From: Alphaproteobacteria bacterium
GTDB taxonomy: Bacteria; Pseudomonadota; Alphaproteobacteria; UBA828
Direction of reading: 5' to 3'
Assembly (NCBI GenBank): GCA_029937205.1
Contig: JAPYQV010000086.1
Span: 1 to 8,854, forward strand
Length of the DNA stretch: 8,854 nucleotides
Below, piece by piece: positions 1-7,695 of the stretch. A program made the translations under genes and the position numbers. Position 1 is the first letter of the stretch. Each line of letters opens with the position of its first letter. A model generated the notes under the pieces. The model was not told where the DNA came from, ran no database searches, and saw only the letters and a list, made by a program, of their open reading frames with translations.

Positions 1-2
1 GC

Positions 3-2174
3 CGTTGCCACGAGGCCTGCCCGGCGACGGCGACCGGCGCGCCGCTCAGCCCGCGCGATCTGATCCTCGATCTGCGCAGCTTCGCCGAGCGCACGCAAGG
101 CAAAGTAAAGGCGGGCGGGCCGCAATTGGTCGGCGATATCATTGCGCCAGAGACGCTCTGGGCCTGCCGGTCGTGCGGCGCCTGCATGGAAATCTGCCCG
201 GTTGGCATCGAGCACCCCACCATGATCGTGCAGATGCGCCGCCATTTGGTGGAGCGCGACAAGATGGAACCGCAATTGCGCGATACCTTCGGCATGCTCG
301 CCGACCGTGGCAATAGCTTCGGCGAGAGCGCGCGCCAACGCGGCGCTTGGACCGAGGCGCTGGAATTCACCGTCAAAGACATCCGCGAGGAAGCGGCGGA
401 CAATCTCTGGTTCGTCGGCGATTACGCCTCATACGATCCGCGCAACCAAATCGTTTCACAAACCGTGGCGCGGCTGTTCCAGGTTGCCGGGCTCGATTAC
501 GCCATCCTGCGCGAGAGCGAGCACAGCGCCGGCAATGATGTACGCCGCGCCGGCGAAGAAGGCCTTTTCGAAGCCCTGGTCGAGCACAATCAGGCGGCGA
601 TGGCGGCGGCCCGGCCCTTCACGCGGCTGGTAACTACCGATCCACACACCTACAACACCATCCGCAACGAATATCCCGACTTTGCCGATACCGCGCCGAT
701 CAACCATTACACGTCTGTGCTTGCCGAAATGCTGGAAGATGGCCGGCTCAAGGTGGTCAATCCGCTGAAGCGCCGCGTGACCCTGCATGACCCCTGCCAT
801 TTGGGCCGGCTGAATGGCAATTATGACCAGCCGCGCCGGGTGCTGGAACTGATCGGCTGCGAACTTGTGGAAATGCCGCGCAACCGCGACAATTCCTTCT
901 GTTGCGGCGCCGGCGGCGGTCGAATTTGGATGCCGGACCCGCCCGGCAAGGAAAAACCATCCGAGAACCGCATGCATGAAGCGGCGGCGCTCGGCCCTAT
1001 CGATAATTTCGTAGTCTGCTGCCCCAAGGATATGACGATGTTTGAAGACGCCAGAAAAACTAGCGGCCATGAAGGCGAGTTCGAGGTCAAGGATCTCGCC
1101 GAACTTGTGGCCGAAGCGATCGAGCTCAAATCCATCGATCTGCGGCAATTGCCGTCGCTGATTGAGCGCATCACCGGTGTCGCCGCCAAACAGGTGGCGG
1201 AGATCGCTGCCGAGCGTATTGCTGAAGTCGTGGCTGAAAAAGTCATGCAGCGCCTCGCCGACAACCCGGAACTGGCTCGGCAATTGGCCGCCACGCCGTC
1301 TGCCGCGGAGCTGCCGCCCCCGGCCCCGGTCGCGGCCGCGACTTTGAGTGGCCCTGTTACAGCAGCCGAGCTACCGACCTACGGCATTCCCGCTAAAGAG
1401 GGTCCGCGCATTCTGGTGGCGGTCAAGCATGTCGGCGAGTTGGGCGATGAATTCAGCATTGACGATGACGGCCTCGGCATCGCCGCGGAGCATTTCGAAT
1501 TTTCCCTCAATGAGTGGGACGATGCGGCGCTGGAACAGGCCCTGTTGCTGACAGAGAAAATTGGCAGCGGTGAAGTGGTTGCCGTCACCATTGGTCCGGA
1601 AGAAGCGGAAGACACCCTACGCAAGGTTCTCGCCAAAGGCGCGCACCGGGCCGTACGGGTGTGGGATGACAGCCTCGCGGCGGCCGACCCGGTGACCGTG
1701 GCCCGTGCCCTGGCCGGTGTGGCGAAGCGCGAAGAAGCGGATTTGATTTTGGCCGGTGTACAGTCGAGCGATCTGGCGCAGGGCGCCACCGGCACCGCCA
1801 CCGCGCGCATCCTTGGCCTGCCCCACGCCGCCGTGGTACTTGAGGCGGAGTGGGACGGCGGCGCAACATTGACCGCAACGCGCGAGCTTGAAGGCGGCAT
1901 GCGCCATCGCTTCGAACTACCGGCGCCGGCGCTGCTGACAATTCAGACCGGCGGCCATACACCACGCTACGCCACCATGCGAATGATCAAACAGGCCAAA
2001 AAGAAAACCATCGATGTGCTCGATGGCGCGGCGGTCGGTCTCGACCAGGCGGGCGCACAGCTTCGTTCGCTGACGGTTCCGGTCAAATCCGGCCAAGCAC
2101 AAATGCTCGAAGGCAGTGCGGCGGAAATTGCCAAGGCCATCGCCGACATCGTGCGCAAGAAACGGGGAGAATAG
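3..2174 (+). CDS. Fe-S oxidoreductase (DgcB/HdrD-like, CCG domains) fused to ETF beta subunit, 5'-partial
   Basis: The frame is open to the window edge, so the true start lies upstream; 723 residues are visible (numbered from base 3). Residues 2-7 (C-HEA-CP) are the end of a first [4Fe-4S] motif, followed by the usual T-G-x-PLSPR segment. C55, C58, C61 and C65 form a second CxxCxxCxxxCP motif. Residues about 135-225 match a first CCG domain but lack its cysteines. Residues 262-350 form a second CCG domain with C265, C300-C301 and C339-C340. A long helix (384-428) and a Pro/Ala-rich linker (429-466) lead to a full-length EtfB domain (467-723), which ends with the EtfB pattern RELEGG...LPAPALLTI...PRY and a Lys-rich tail. 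Known relatives: DgcB of dimethylglycine catabolism and HdrD-type proteins, normally separate from EtfB. Inferred role: it takes electrons from a flavoprotein dehydrogenase through ETF into Fe-S clusters. It is the first visible gene of the operon and ends 2 nt before etfA. The position-126 TTG is not the start, because conserved ferredoxin sequence precedes it. Confidence 0.9.
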   Translation, partial: RCHEACPATATGAPLSPRDLILDLRSFAERTQGKVKAGGPQLVGDIIAPETLWACRSCGACMEICPVGIEHPTMIVQMRRHLVERDKMEPQLRDTFGMLADRGNSFGESARQRGAWTEALEFTVKDIREEAADNLWFVGDYASYDPRNQIVSQTVARLFQVAGLDYAILRESEHSAGNDVRRAGEEGLFEALVEHNQAAMAAARPFTRLVTTDPHTYNTIRNEYPDFADTAPINHYTSVLAEMLEDGRLKVVNPLKRRVTLHDPCHLGRLNGNYDQPRRVLELIGCELVEMPRNRDNSFCCGAGGGRIWMPDPPGKEKPSENRMHEAAALGPIDNFVVCCPKDMTMFEDARKTSGHEGEFEVKDLAELVAEAIELKSIDLRQLPSLIERITGVAAKQVAEIAAERIAEVVAEKVMQRLADNPELARQLAATPSAAELPPPAPVAAATLSGPVTAAELPTYGIPAKEGPRILVAVKHVGELGDEFSIDDDGLGIAAEHFEFSLNEWDDAALEQALLLTEKIGSGEVVAVTIGPEEAEDTLRKVLAKGAHRAVRVWDDSLAAADPVTVARALAGVAKREEADLILAGVQSSDLAQGATGTATARILGLPHAAVVLEAEWDGGATLTATRELEGGMRHRFELPAPALLTIQTGGHTPRYATMRMIKQAKKKTIDVLDGAAVGLDQAGAQLRSLTVPVKSGQAQMLEGSAAEIAKAIADIVRKKRGE

Positions 2175-2176
2175 TC

Positions 2177-3142
2177 ATGCCGGGAATTCTCATTGTTGCC
2201 GAGCATATGGATGGCGCCTTGCGCGATATCACCGGCGAAATGATCGGCGCCGCCGCAGAGCTCAAGGACCCGCTTGGCGGGCCGCTCGTTGTAGCGGTGA
2301 TCGGTGATGACAATGAATCGCTTGCCGGGGCTGCCAATTTGGCAGGTGTCGATGAAGTGCTCAGCATTGCCGCACCAAGCGCCCACTTCGATGCGGCGCT
2401 CTATGAAGAGGCGGTGTGCACACTGGCCGAGGAAAGAACTCCTGGCGCCATCCTCATCGCCCATTCCGCCGCCGGTATGGCATTTGGCGCCGCCGTCGCT
2501 GCGCGCCTCGGCAGCGGCTTCGCTTCGGATGTCTTCGATATACAAATTGAGTCCGGCGACATCATCGTCACGCGCGGCAGCTATGGCGGCAAGGTCAATA
2601 TGGAGCTTGGTTTTCCCGGCAAGAGCTGTGTGACGCTAATGCTGCGCGGTGCCACATTCCAGGCGCCGGAGGGCGCTGGCAGCGCAACCATCACCGCACT
2701 TACGCCAGACTTCTCAGCACTTGCCGGCCAGTCCGCCCATTTGGAATATCAGCCCGCGCCGCCGGCCGATGTGGATATCGCCAAAGCGGAATTCATCATT
2801 TCCGTCGGCCGCGCCGTGCAGGACGACAAGAATATCCCGATATTCGCTGGCCTCGCCGAGCGTCTCGGCGCTACCTTCGGCTGCTCTCGCCCAGTGGCGG
2901 ATTCCGGCTGGCTGCCGAAGGCCCATCAGGTCGGCCAGTCGGGCACAATTGCCTCCAGCTGCAAGCTTTACATCGCGCTTGGCATCTCCGGGGCGGTGCA
3001 ACATCTCGCCGGCATGAAACATGTCGAAACCATCATCGCCGTCAACACAGATGCCAACGCGCCGATGTTCAATGTCGCCCATTACGGCGCGACTGTGGAT
3101 ATTTTCGAATTGGCCGAAGCGTTGGAGAAGGAATTCAATTGA
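2177..3142 (+). CDS. etfA: Electron transfer flavoprotein alpha subunit
   Basis: This 321-residue protein is the usual length for EtfA. An N-terminal alpha/beta domain (1 to about 190) packs against EtfB in the family. The C-terminal FAD domain (about 196-315) starts at the ISVGRAV strand and includes S238-R239 (the SR...D-G flavin-contact segment) and the family signature LYIALGISGAVQH (264-276), followed by AVN and AP. Together with the EtfB domain encoded just upstream it should form the heterodimer that carries electrons from a dehydrogenase flavin. The ATG lies 2 nt after the upstream stop and has a GGGGAGA Shine-Dalgarno at 2164-2170, 6 nt away. Oddities: the FAD loop usually reading QTGK-x-x-x-P reads Q-S-G-T-I-A-S-S-C-K (254-263) and seems one residue longer than the human sequence as I recall it, and the usual G-x-V-x-D turn reads ATVD. 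This suggests a specialised ETF rather than the housekeeping copy. Confidence 0.95.
   Translation: MPGILIVAEHMDGALRDITGEMIGAAAELKDPLGGPLVVAVIGDDNESLAGAANLAGVDEVLSIAAPSAHFDAALYEEAVCTLAEERTPGAILIAHSAAGMAFGAAVAARLGSGFASDVFDIQIESGDIIVTRGSYGGKVNMELGFPGKSCVTLMLRGATFQAPEGAGSATITALTPDFSALAGQSAHLEYQPAPPADVDIAKAEFIISVGRAVQDDKNIPIFAGLAERLGATFGCSRPVADSGWLPKAHQVGQSGTIASSCKLYIALGISGAVQHLAGMKHVETIIAVNTDANAPMFNVAHYGATVDIFELAEALEKEFN
3124..3132 (+). promoter_or_regulatory. Ribosome binding site fixing the TTG start at 3139
   Basis: GGAGAAGGA lies inside the end of etfA, 6 nt before TTG 3139-3141. The TTG overlaps the etfA stop in the four bases TTGA. No other in-frame start lies close to the Rossmann strand (residue 11 onward), so this site decides the unusual TTG start and indicates termination-reinitiation coupling. 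Confidence 0.7.
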
Positions 3143-5586
3143 GCGACAAATTTCCGGACCAGGCGCGCGTCGTCATCATCGGCGGCGGCGCCATCGGCTG
3201 CGCCACTGCCTACCACCTGGCCAAGCATGGCTGCAAAGACGTCGTCATCGTCGAGCGCAACAAACTGACGTCGGGATCGACCTGGCACGCCGCCGGCGCT
3301 TATGCGCAATTTCGCACCGACCCCAATGCAGGACGCATGATGGCCTATGGCGGCGAGCTCTACGCCCAGCTTGAAGCAGAGACCGGCCAAGCTACCGGCT
3401 GGAACCCGACCGGCGGCATGCGGGTTGCCTGCACGCCTGAGCGCCGGCGCGAATATGAGCGCGCCATTACCATCGCGCGCTCCTTTGGCGTTGAAATGGC
3501 CCTGATCTCACCCAAGGAAGCCGGAGAGATGGTGCCGATTATGACCACCGACAAACTGGACAGCGCCCTCTATATCCCATCCGACGGCGGCTTTAGCCCG
3601 TCCGATATCTGTATGGCGCTGGCCAAGGGTGCGCGCATGAATGGCGCGCGGATATTCGAGGATACGGTGGTGATCGGCTTTGACATCGAACATGGCGCGG
3701 TCACAGCGGTAAAGACGGAACAAGGCACAATCAAATGCGAGACAGCGGTGATTTGCTGCGGAATCTGGTCGCGCGAGATCGGCCGCCTCGCCGGCGTTAA
3801 CATTCCCATCCAGCCATCGCATCATTGCTACTTCATCACCGAACAGATCGACGGCGTGACGCGCGACATGCCGACCTTCCGCGACCCGGATCTCTGGCAC
3901 TATATCCGCGAGGAAGTCGGTGGCCTGATCGTTGGGCAATATGATCCTGATCCGATCCCCTACATTGGTGCGATTCCGGAGAACCACGAATTCAAGCTGA
4001 TGCCGGAAAATCTTGATCATTTCATGCCGCGCCTGGAAGGCTTGATGGACTGGATCCCGTCACTCCAGACCGCCGGCATCAAGACCTGGATCCATGGCCT
4101 TGAGGCATTTACCGAAGATCAAAACCCGGTGATGGGCGAGGCGCCGGAAGTGCGAAATCTCTTCGTCAGCGCGGGCTTTAATGCATACGGCGTTACGGGT
4201 GCTGGTGGCGCCGGCATGGTGATCGGCGAGTGGATCTTAAACGGCGAGCCGCCCTTTGACATGTGGAGCTTCGATATCCGCCGCTTCGGCGCCTATCACC
4301 GCTCCGACAATCAAGTTCTGGCGCGCTCGCTCGAGGGCCAGGGCCATCACTACACCATCATCTGGCCTTATGAAGATATGAAGGCAGGCCGCCCGCTCAG
4401 ACGCAGCGCCATCTACGGCGCGCTCCAGGACAAACGTGCCTGTTTCGGTGGCAAGTTCGGTTGGGAACGCCCCAACTGGTTTGCGCCGGAAGATGTGGAG
4501 CCAGTAGAAGTCGATAGCTTTTCCCGGCCCAATTGGCATCCCTATGTGGCGGCGGAACACAATGCATGCCGCAATGCCGCCGCCATTTTCGATCAATCCT
4601 CGTTCGCCAAATATACTCTTATCGGGCGCGACGCGGAGGCGGTTCTTGGGCGCCTCTGCGCCGGCGATGTGGCAACGGACCCCGGACAAGTGACCTATAC
4701 GGCGATGCTCAATCGTCATGGCGGCATCGAATGCGACCTCACTGTGACGCGGATTACCGGGGATGAATATTACATCGTCACCGGCACCGGCTTCGCGACG
4801 CACGATTTCAATCACATCAAGCGCCACATTCCGGATGACGCCCATGCCGCATTGATCGATGTAACTTCAGCGTTCGGCGTACTGTCGTTGATGGGGCCGC
4901 GGTCGCGGCAGATTTTGGAAGTGGCGGCGGAGGGCGATGTCAGCGCAGAGGCCTTCCCGTTCTTTACAGCCCGGGAAATTCAGATTGGCGGCGCGCCGGT
5001 ACGTGCGCTTCGCGTCACCTATATGGGTGAGCTTGGCTGGGAGTTGCACATTCCGACGGAATATATGCTCATCGCCTATGAGACGCTCACGGCGGCAGGG
5101 GCAGCGTTCGGCCTGATGGATGCCGGTTACCGCGCGATCGACAGCCTGCGTCTGGAAAAAGGCTATCGTGCCTGGGCCGCCGATATCGGTCCCGATTACA
5201 CGCCACTCGAAGCGGGGCTAGGCTTCGCGGTCGCCTTCGATAAGACAGCCGATTTCATCGGCCGGGATGCGCTTCTACGCCAACGCGACGAGCCGCTCGC
5301 TAAACGGCTGGTGACCCTCACCGCCGAAGATGATCCGGAACTCCTGCTGACAGGCCGCGAGACCATTCTTCGCGACGGCGAGCGGGTCGGTTGGCTCTCT
5401 TCCGGTGGCTACGGTCATACGATCGGCAAACATATTGGCTTGGGTTTTGTGCGTCATTCTGGCGGCGTAACAGCGGACTATCTCCGCGCCGGCACATACC
5501 GTATCGAGAGCGCCAACCGACAAGTGGACGCGGAATTGCATCTCGCGCCGCTATACGACCCGGACAACAGCCGGGTGAGAGGTTAG
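3139..5586 (+). CDS. Dimethylglycine/sarcosine dehydrogenase-like FAD and folate oxidoreductase
   Basis: This 815-residue protein has the four-part layout of DMGDH/SARDH. First comes a FAD-dependent DAO-type oxidoreductase domain (about 10-370) with the dinucleotide motif GGGAIG (15-20), ribose-binding E39, and TSGSTWHAAG with H50, the histidine that in the mammalian enzymes carries covalent FAD. Then come the FAO_M linker (about 374-430), a GcvT aminomethyltransferase/folate domain (about 462-700) with GGIECD ending in D533 and the LRLEKGYRAW...PLEAGLG block, and a GcvT C-terminal barrel (about 720-812). Family chemistry: oxidative N-demethylation of dimethylglycine, sarcosine or a similar N-methyl compound, with one-carbon transfer to tetrahydrofolate giving 5,10-methylene-THF. 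No signal peptide is visible, so it is probably cytoplasmic. Mitochondrial relatives reduce ETF; here both ETF subunits sit immediately upstream, which supports an ETF-linked dehydrogenase over an O2-using oxidase. Exact substrate unknown. Confidence 0.9.
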   Translation: MSDKFPDQARVVIIGGGAIGCATAYHLAKHGCKDVVIVERNKLTSGSTWHAAGAYAQFRTDPNAGRMMAYGGELYAQLEAETGQATGWNPTGGMRVACTPERRREYERAITIARSFGVEMALISPKEAGEMVPIMTTDKLDSALYIPSDGGFSPSDICMALAKGARMNGARIFEDTVVIGFDIEHGAVTAVKTEQGTIKCETAVICCGIWSREIGRLAGVNIPIQPSHHCYFITEQIDGVTRDMPTFRDPDLWHYIREEVGGLIVGQYDPDPIPYIGAIPENHEFKLMPENLDHFMPRLEGLMDWIPSLQTAGIKTWIHGLEAFTEDQNPVMGEAPEVRNLFVSAGFNAYGVTGAGGAGMVIGEWILNGEPPFDMWSFDIRRFGAYHRSDNQVLARSLEGQGHHYTIIWPYEDMKAGRPLRRSAIYGALQDKRACFGGKFGWERPNWFAPEDVEPVEVDSFSRPNWHPYVAAEHNACRNAAAIFDQSSFAKYTLIGRDAEAVLGRLCAGDVATDPGQVTYTAMLNRHGGIECDLTVTRITGDEYYIVTGTGFATHDFNHIKRHIPDDAHAALIDVTSAFGVLSLMGPRSRQILEVAAEGDVSAEAFPFFTAREIQIGGAPVRALRVTYMGELGWELHIPTEYMLIAYETLTAAGAAFGLMDAGYRAIDSLRLEKGYRAWAADIGPDYTPLEAGLGFAVAFDKTADFIGRDALLRQRDEPLAKRLVTLTAEDDPELLLTGRETILRDGERVGWLSSGGYGHTIGKHIGLGFVRHSGGVTADYLRAGTYRIESANRQVDAELHLAPLYDPDNSRVRG
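5577..5582 (+). promoter_or_regulatory. Ribosome binding site of the kinase gene
   Basis: GAGAGG lies at the very end of the dehydrogenase gene, 6 nt before ATG 5589. It selects this ATG over the longer in-frame extension that would begin inside the dehydrogenase gene. Confidence 0.65.
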
Positions 5587-5588
5587 GC

Positions 5589-6551
5589 ATGGCAGACGAT
5601 CAGCATTCGGCCGGCGTGTTTGATGCGATCGGCAATGCCCAGGGCGCAGTGGATATGGCCGCGCCGGCCATCGCCCGCGCCAAAGCGCTCCCAATCTGGC
5701 ACAACGCCGTGGAACCGCAACTGTTGAGCGGGGGATTGAGCAATATCAATTTGACCGTCGATGACGACGGCAAACGCTATGTCGTGCGTATCGGCGAGGA
5801 TGAGCCGCATCTCGGCGTGTTCCGCGCCAACGAAGTCATGTCACTGCGCGCCGCCCATGCCGCCGGGGTCGCGGCCGAAGTATTCCATAGTGAACCGGGC
5901 CTGATCGTGCTCGGCTACATTCCGGGCCGTAACCTGAGGCCCGAAGACCTTCACGCGCCTGACATGATCGTCAGGGCCGCAGAGCTCATCCGCCGGCTAC
6001 ATGACGAAGCGCATAAACATCTTGAGGGTGGTGGTGCAGTGTTTTGGCCGTTTCACCATAACCGCTGGTATGTGCGGCAATTGCGTGAGCGTGGCGAGGC
6101 TCTGGACGAAAAATGGCGGGCGCTCCTGCCCAATCTGGTGGCCGAAAACGACGAACTCGAAGCGACGATCGGCAAGATCCATAACGTCTATGGCCACAAT
6201 GACATCAACCCGCAAAACATCGTCTTGGACGATGATGGGCGGTTGTGGTTTGTCGACTTCGAATATGCCGGCTTCAGCATGGACCTGTTCGACATGGGTG
6301 TACTTGCGATGAATTGCGATTTAGACCGGACGGAAGACCATCTTATGCTCGCAAGCTATTACGGCGCGCCGCCGGACGAGGAACTGTCGCGACGCTTCGC
6401 CGCCGCCAAGGCAATCGGCGCGTTGCGCGAATTCCTATGGGGCATCCTGTCGCAAGTTACCGAGCGGCCAATCGAATTCGATTACAGTATTTATGCCGAC
6501 ATGTACGTCGAGCGCTACCACCGCTTCCTCGCCGAATACAGGGAACTTTGA
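5589..6551 (+). CDS. Phosphotransferase of the APH/choline kinase family
   Basis: This 320-residue protein has the APH/choline-kinase fold. The N-lobe includes SGGLSNINL (47-55, the G-loop-like segment), VVRIG with R67 at the usual nucleotide-contact basic position, and a candidate ion-pair E82. The hinge region reads LIVLGYIPG (105-113). The catalytic loop has H203-N-D205 through N210, and the metal-binding motif is D223-F-E225 followed by YAG. These are the Brenner-type residues expected of an active kinase. Choline and ethanolamine kinases carry the same D-F-E-Y arrangement, whereas antibiotic phosphotransferases more often show D-x-D/G patterns, so a small amino alcohol is a plausible substrate; this is inference. 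The ATG is 2 nt after the dehydrogenase stop, making it the last gene of the operon. The frame stays open upstream to 5391, but that part overlaps the dehydrogenase gene and has no matching family sequence. Confidence 0.85.
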   Translation: MADDQHSAGVFDAIGNAQGAVDMAAPAIARAKALPIWHNAVEPQLLSGGLSNINLTVDDDGKRYVVRIGEDEPHLGVFRANEVMSLRAAHAAGVAAEVFHSEPGLIVLGYIPGRNLRPEDLHAPDMIVRAAELIRRLHDEAHKHLEGGGAVFWPFHHNRWYVRQLRERGEALDEKWRALLPNLVAENDELEATIGKIHNVYGHNDINPQNIVLDDDGRLWFVDFEYAGFSMDLFDMGVLAMNCDLDRTEDHLMLASYYGAPPDEELSRRFAAAKAIGALREFLWGILSQVTERPIEFDYSIYADMYVERYHRFLAEYREL

Positions 6552-6563
6552 ACGGCCTACCCG

Positions 6564-7547
6564 CTAGTCGACCGGATAGGGACCCGCGCCGTATTGCTCT
6601 CTGTGATAACCCTTGATTCCCACTTTCCGGGCCAACTCGCTCCCCATCCCTTCTCCGGCATCAACCTGATTCAGCACCCGGCAAAAATCGTAGGCGGGCC
6701 GCCAGCCAAGCTGGTCCCGCGCTTTCCTGTTCACATAGACCCGGTCGATGGTCGGAAACATGCGCCACCCGAGACGCTCGTATATTTCCCCAAATTTTGG
6801 GTAGCGACGCCTGACTGCGGCGGGCGCATCCGCGCGCAAATCCGCGAGGTTTTCGGTCTCAAACGGCGTTGTCGCGCTAATGATAAAGCGGTCGAAACCG
6901 ATCTCCGGCGCGCGCTCCAACGCAAGGAAATGTGCCCTCACGGCATCTTCCACGTCAACTCTGCGGAACAGAAATTCATTGGCCTTGGTATTATCGCCTT
7001 CAAACATTTCCCGTATGGTCAGGTTGTCATCTTCCTCGGGAAAGAAGCGCGATGTTCTGAGCACGAGGCAAGGAAGGCCGTGCTTGCGATAAAACAATTG
7101 GCAGAGATCTTCCGCCGCCGTTTTGGTCACGCCATATATGTTTTTCGGAATCGGCTGCACCTTCTCCGTCATCCAGGCGGCGGGAGCACCTTCCGGTGGA
7201 ACAAGGGCCGCGCCGAAGACACTGGTCGTACTGGTGAATATGAAGCACTGCACGCCTACCGCCACCGCTTCCTCGAGCAGATTGAGCGTGCCGGTAATGT
7301 TCGTATCGACGAAATCCTGCCGGGTATGGCTTGCGATATGGGGTTTGTGCAAGGTGGCCGTATGAATAATGGCGTCGACCCCGTTGACGCACTGCTTCAC
7401 AAAATCCCGATCAACAATCGACCCAACCAGATTTGTAAATTTTGAATTCAACAGATCGGCGCCGACGGCTTGATGATCGGTCTCTCGAACGCTTCTAGCG
7501 ACCGCCTCACCCAAATGGCCCGCGCTGCCTGTAACGAGAATGTTCAT
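6564..7547 (-). CDS. NAD-dependent epimerase/dehydratase (extended SDR)
   Basis: This 327-residue protein starts directly with a Rossmann strand, MNILVTGSAGHLG, carrying the extended-SDR glycine motif GxxGxxG (G7, G10, G13). D31 at the end of the second strand favours NAD+ over NADP+. T105-S109 before VFG supplies the catalytic Ser/Thr, and Y138-x3-K142 (YGVTK) is the catalytic pair. A DVEDAVRAH segment in the C-terminal half is typical of the nucleoside-sugar epimerase/dehydratase group. The C-terminal region (about 230-327) is less conserved and I cannot assign the substrate. The start is ATG 7545-7547 with only a weak GAAAG upstream. The gene converges on the kinase gene, with stop codons 12 nt apart. 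Its relation to the demethylation operon is unknown. Confidence 0.85.
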   Translation of the reverse strand: MNILVTGSAGHLGEAVARSVRETDHQAVGADLLNSKFTNLVGSIVDRDFVKQCVNGVDAIIHTATLHKPHIASHTRQDFVDTNITGTLNLLEEAVAVGVQCFIFTSTTSVFGAALVPPEGAPAAWMTEKVQPIPKNIYGVTKTAAEDLCQLFYRKHGLPCLVLRTSRFFPEEDDNLTIREMFEGDNTKANEFLFRRVDVEDAVRAHFLALERAPEIGFDRFIISATTPFETENLADLRADAPAAVRRRYPKFGEIYERLGWRMFPTIDRVYVNRKARDQLGWRPAYDFCRVLNQVDAGEGMGSELARKVGIKGYHREQYGAGPYPVD

Positions 7548-7695
7548 CGTTAATAACTTTCAGGCGTCTGCGTCCCGCAACATGGTTTTCAAGAATTCGA
7601 CCGGCCCCAAATTATATTTCTGCTTTTGAATGTTGGGTCCATATCGAAAAACATGAAAAATCCCCCGAATCATGAATTTTCCCTGGCCGCGTATT
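7548..7695. other. Short intergenic region between two SDR genes
   Basis: The 148 nt are visibly richer in A+T than the genes. I find no ORF of note and no convincing terminator: a possible stem after the classical SDR stop (GAAAATTC with GATTTTTC, one mismatch) is weak. A lone TATAAT on the minus strand (7611-7616) could be a -10 box for the epimerase gene, but the hexamer 17 nt upstream, GACCCA, is a poor -35. Read-through from the upstream SDR gene is equally possible. Confidence 0.5.

Noticed and set aside
456..1283. Long minus-strand frame (275 codons) opposite the Fe-S gene
   Set aside because: It lies antisense to clearly conserved Fe-S and CCG coding sequence, its translation has no family pattern, and GC-rich genes commonly leave such open shadows.
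5391..5588. N-terminal extension of the kinase into the dehydrogenase gene
   Set aside because: The extension overlaps the conserved GcvT C-terminal domain in another frame, and ATG 5589 has its own GAGAGG site with a 2-nt intergenic gap.
6594..7445. Plus-strand frame of 283 codons across the epimerase gene
   Set aside because: The minus-strand product has clear SDR motifs over the same bases, while the plus-strand translation shows none.
7640..7695. Possible terminator after the classical SDR gene
   Set aside because: The best stem is A+T-rich with a mismatch and an 11-nt loop, and the following T run is interrupted, so it is not convincing.
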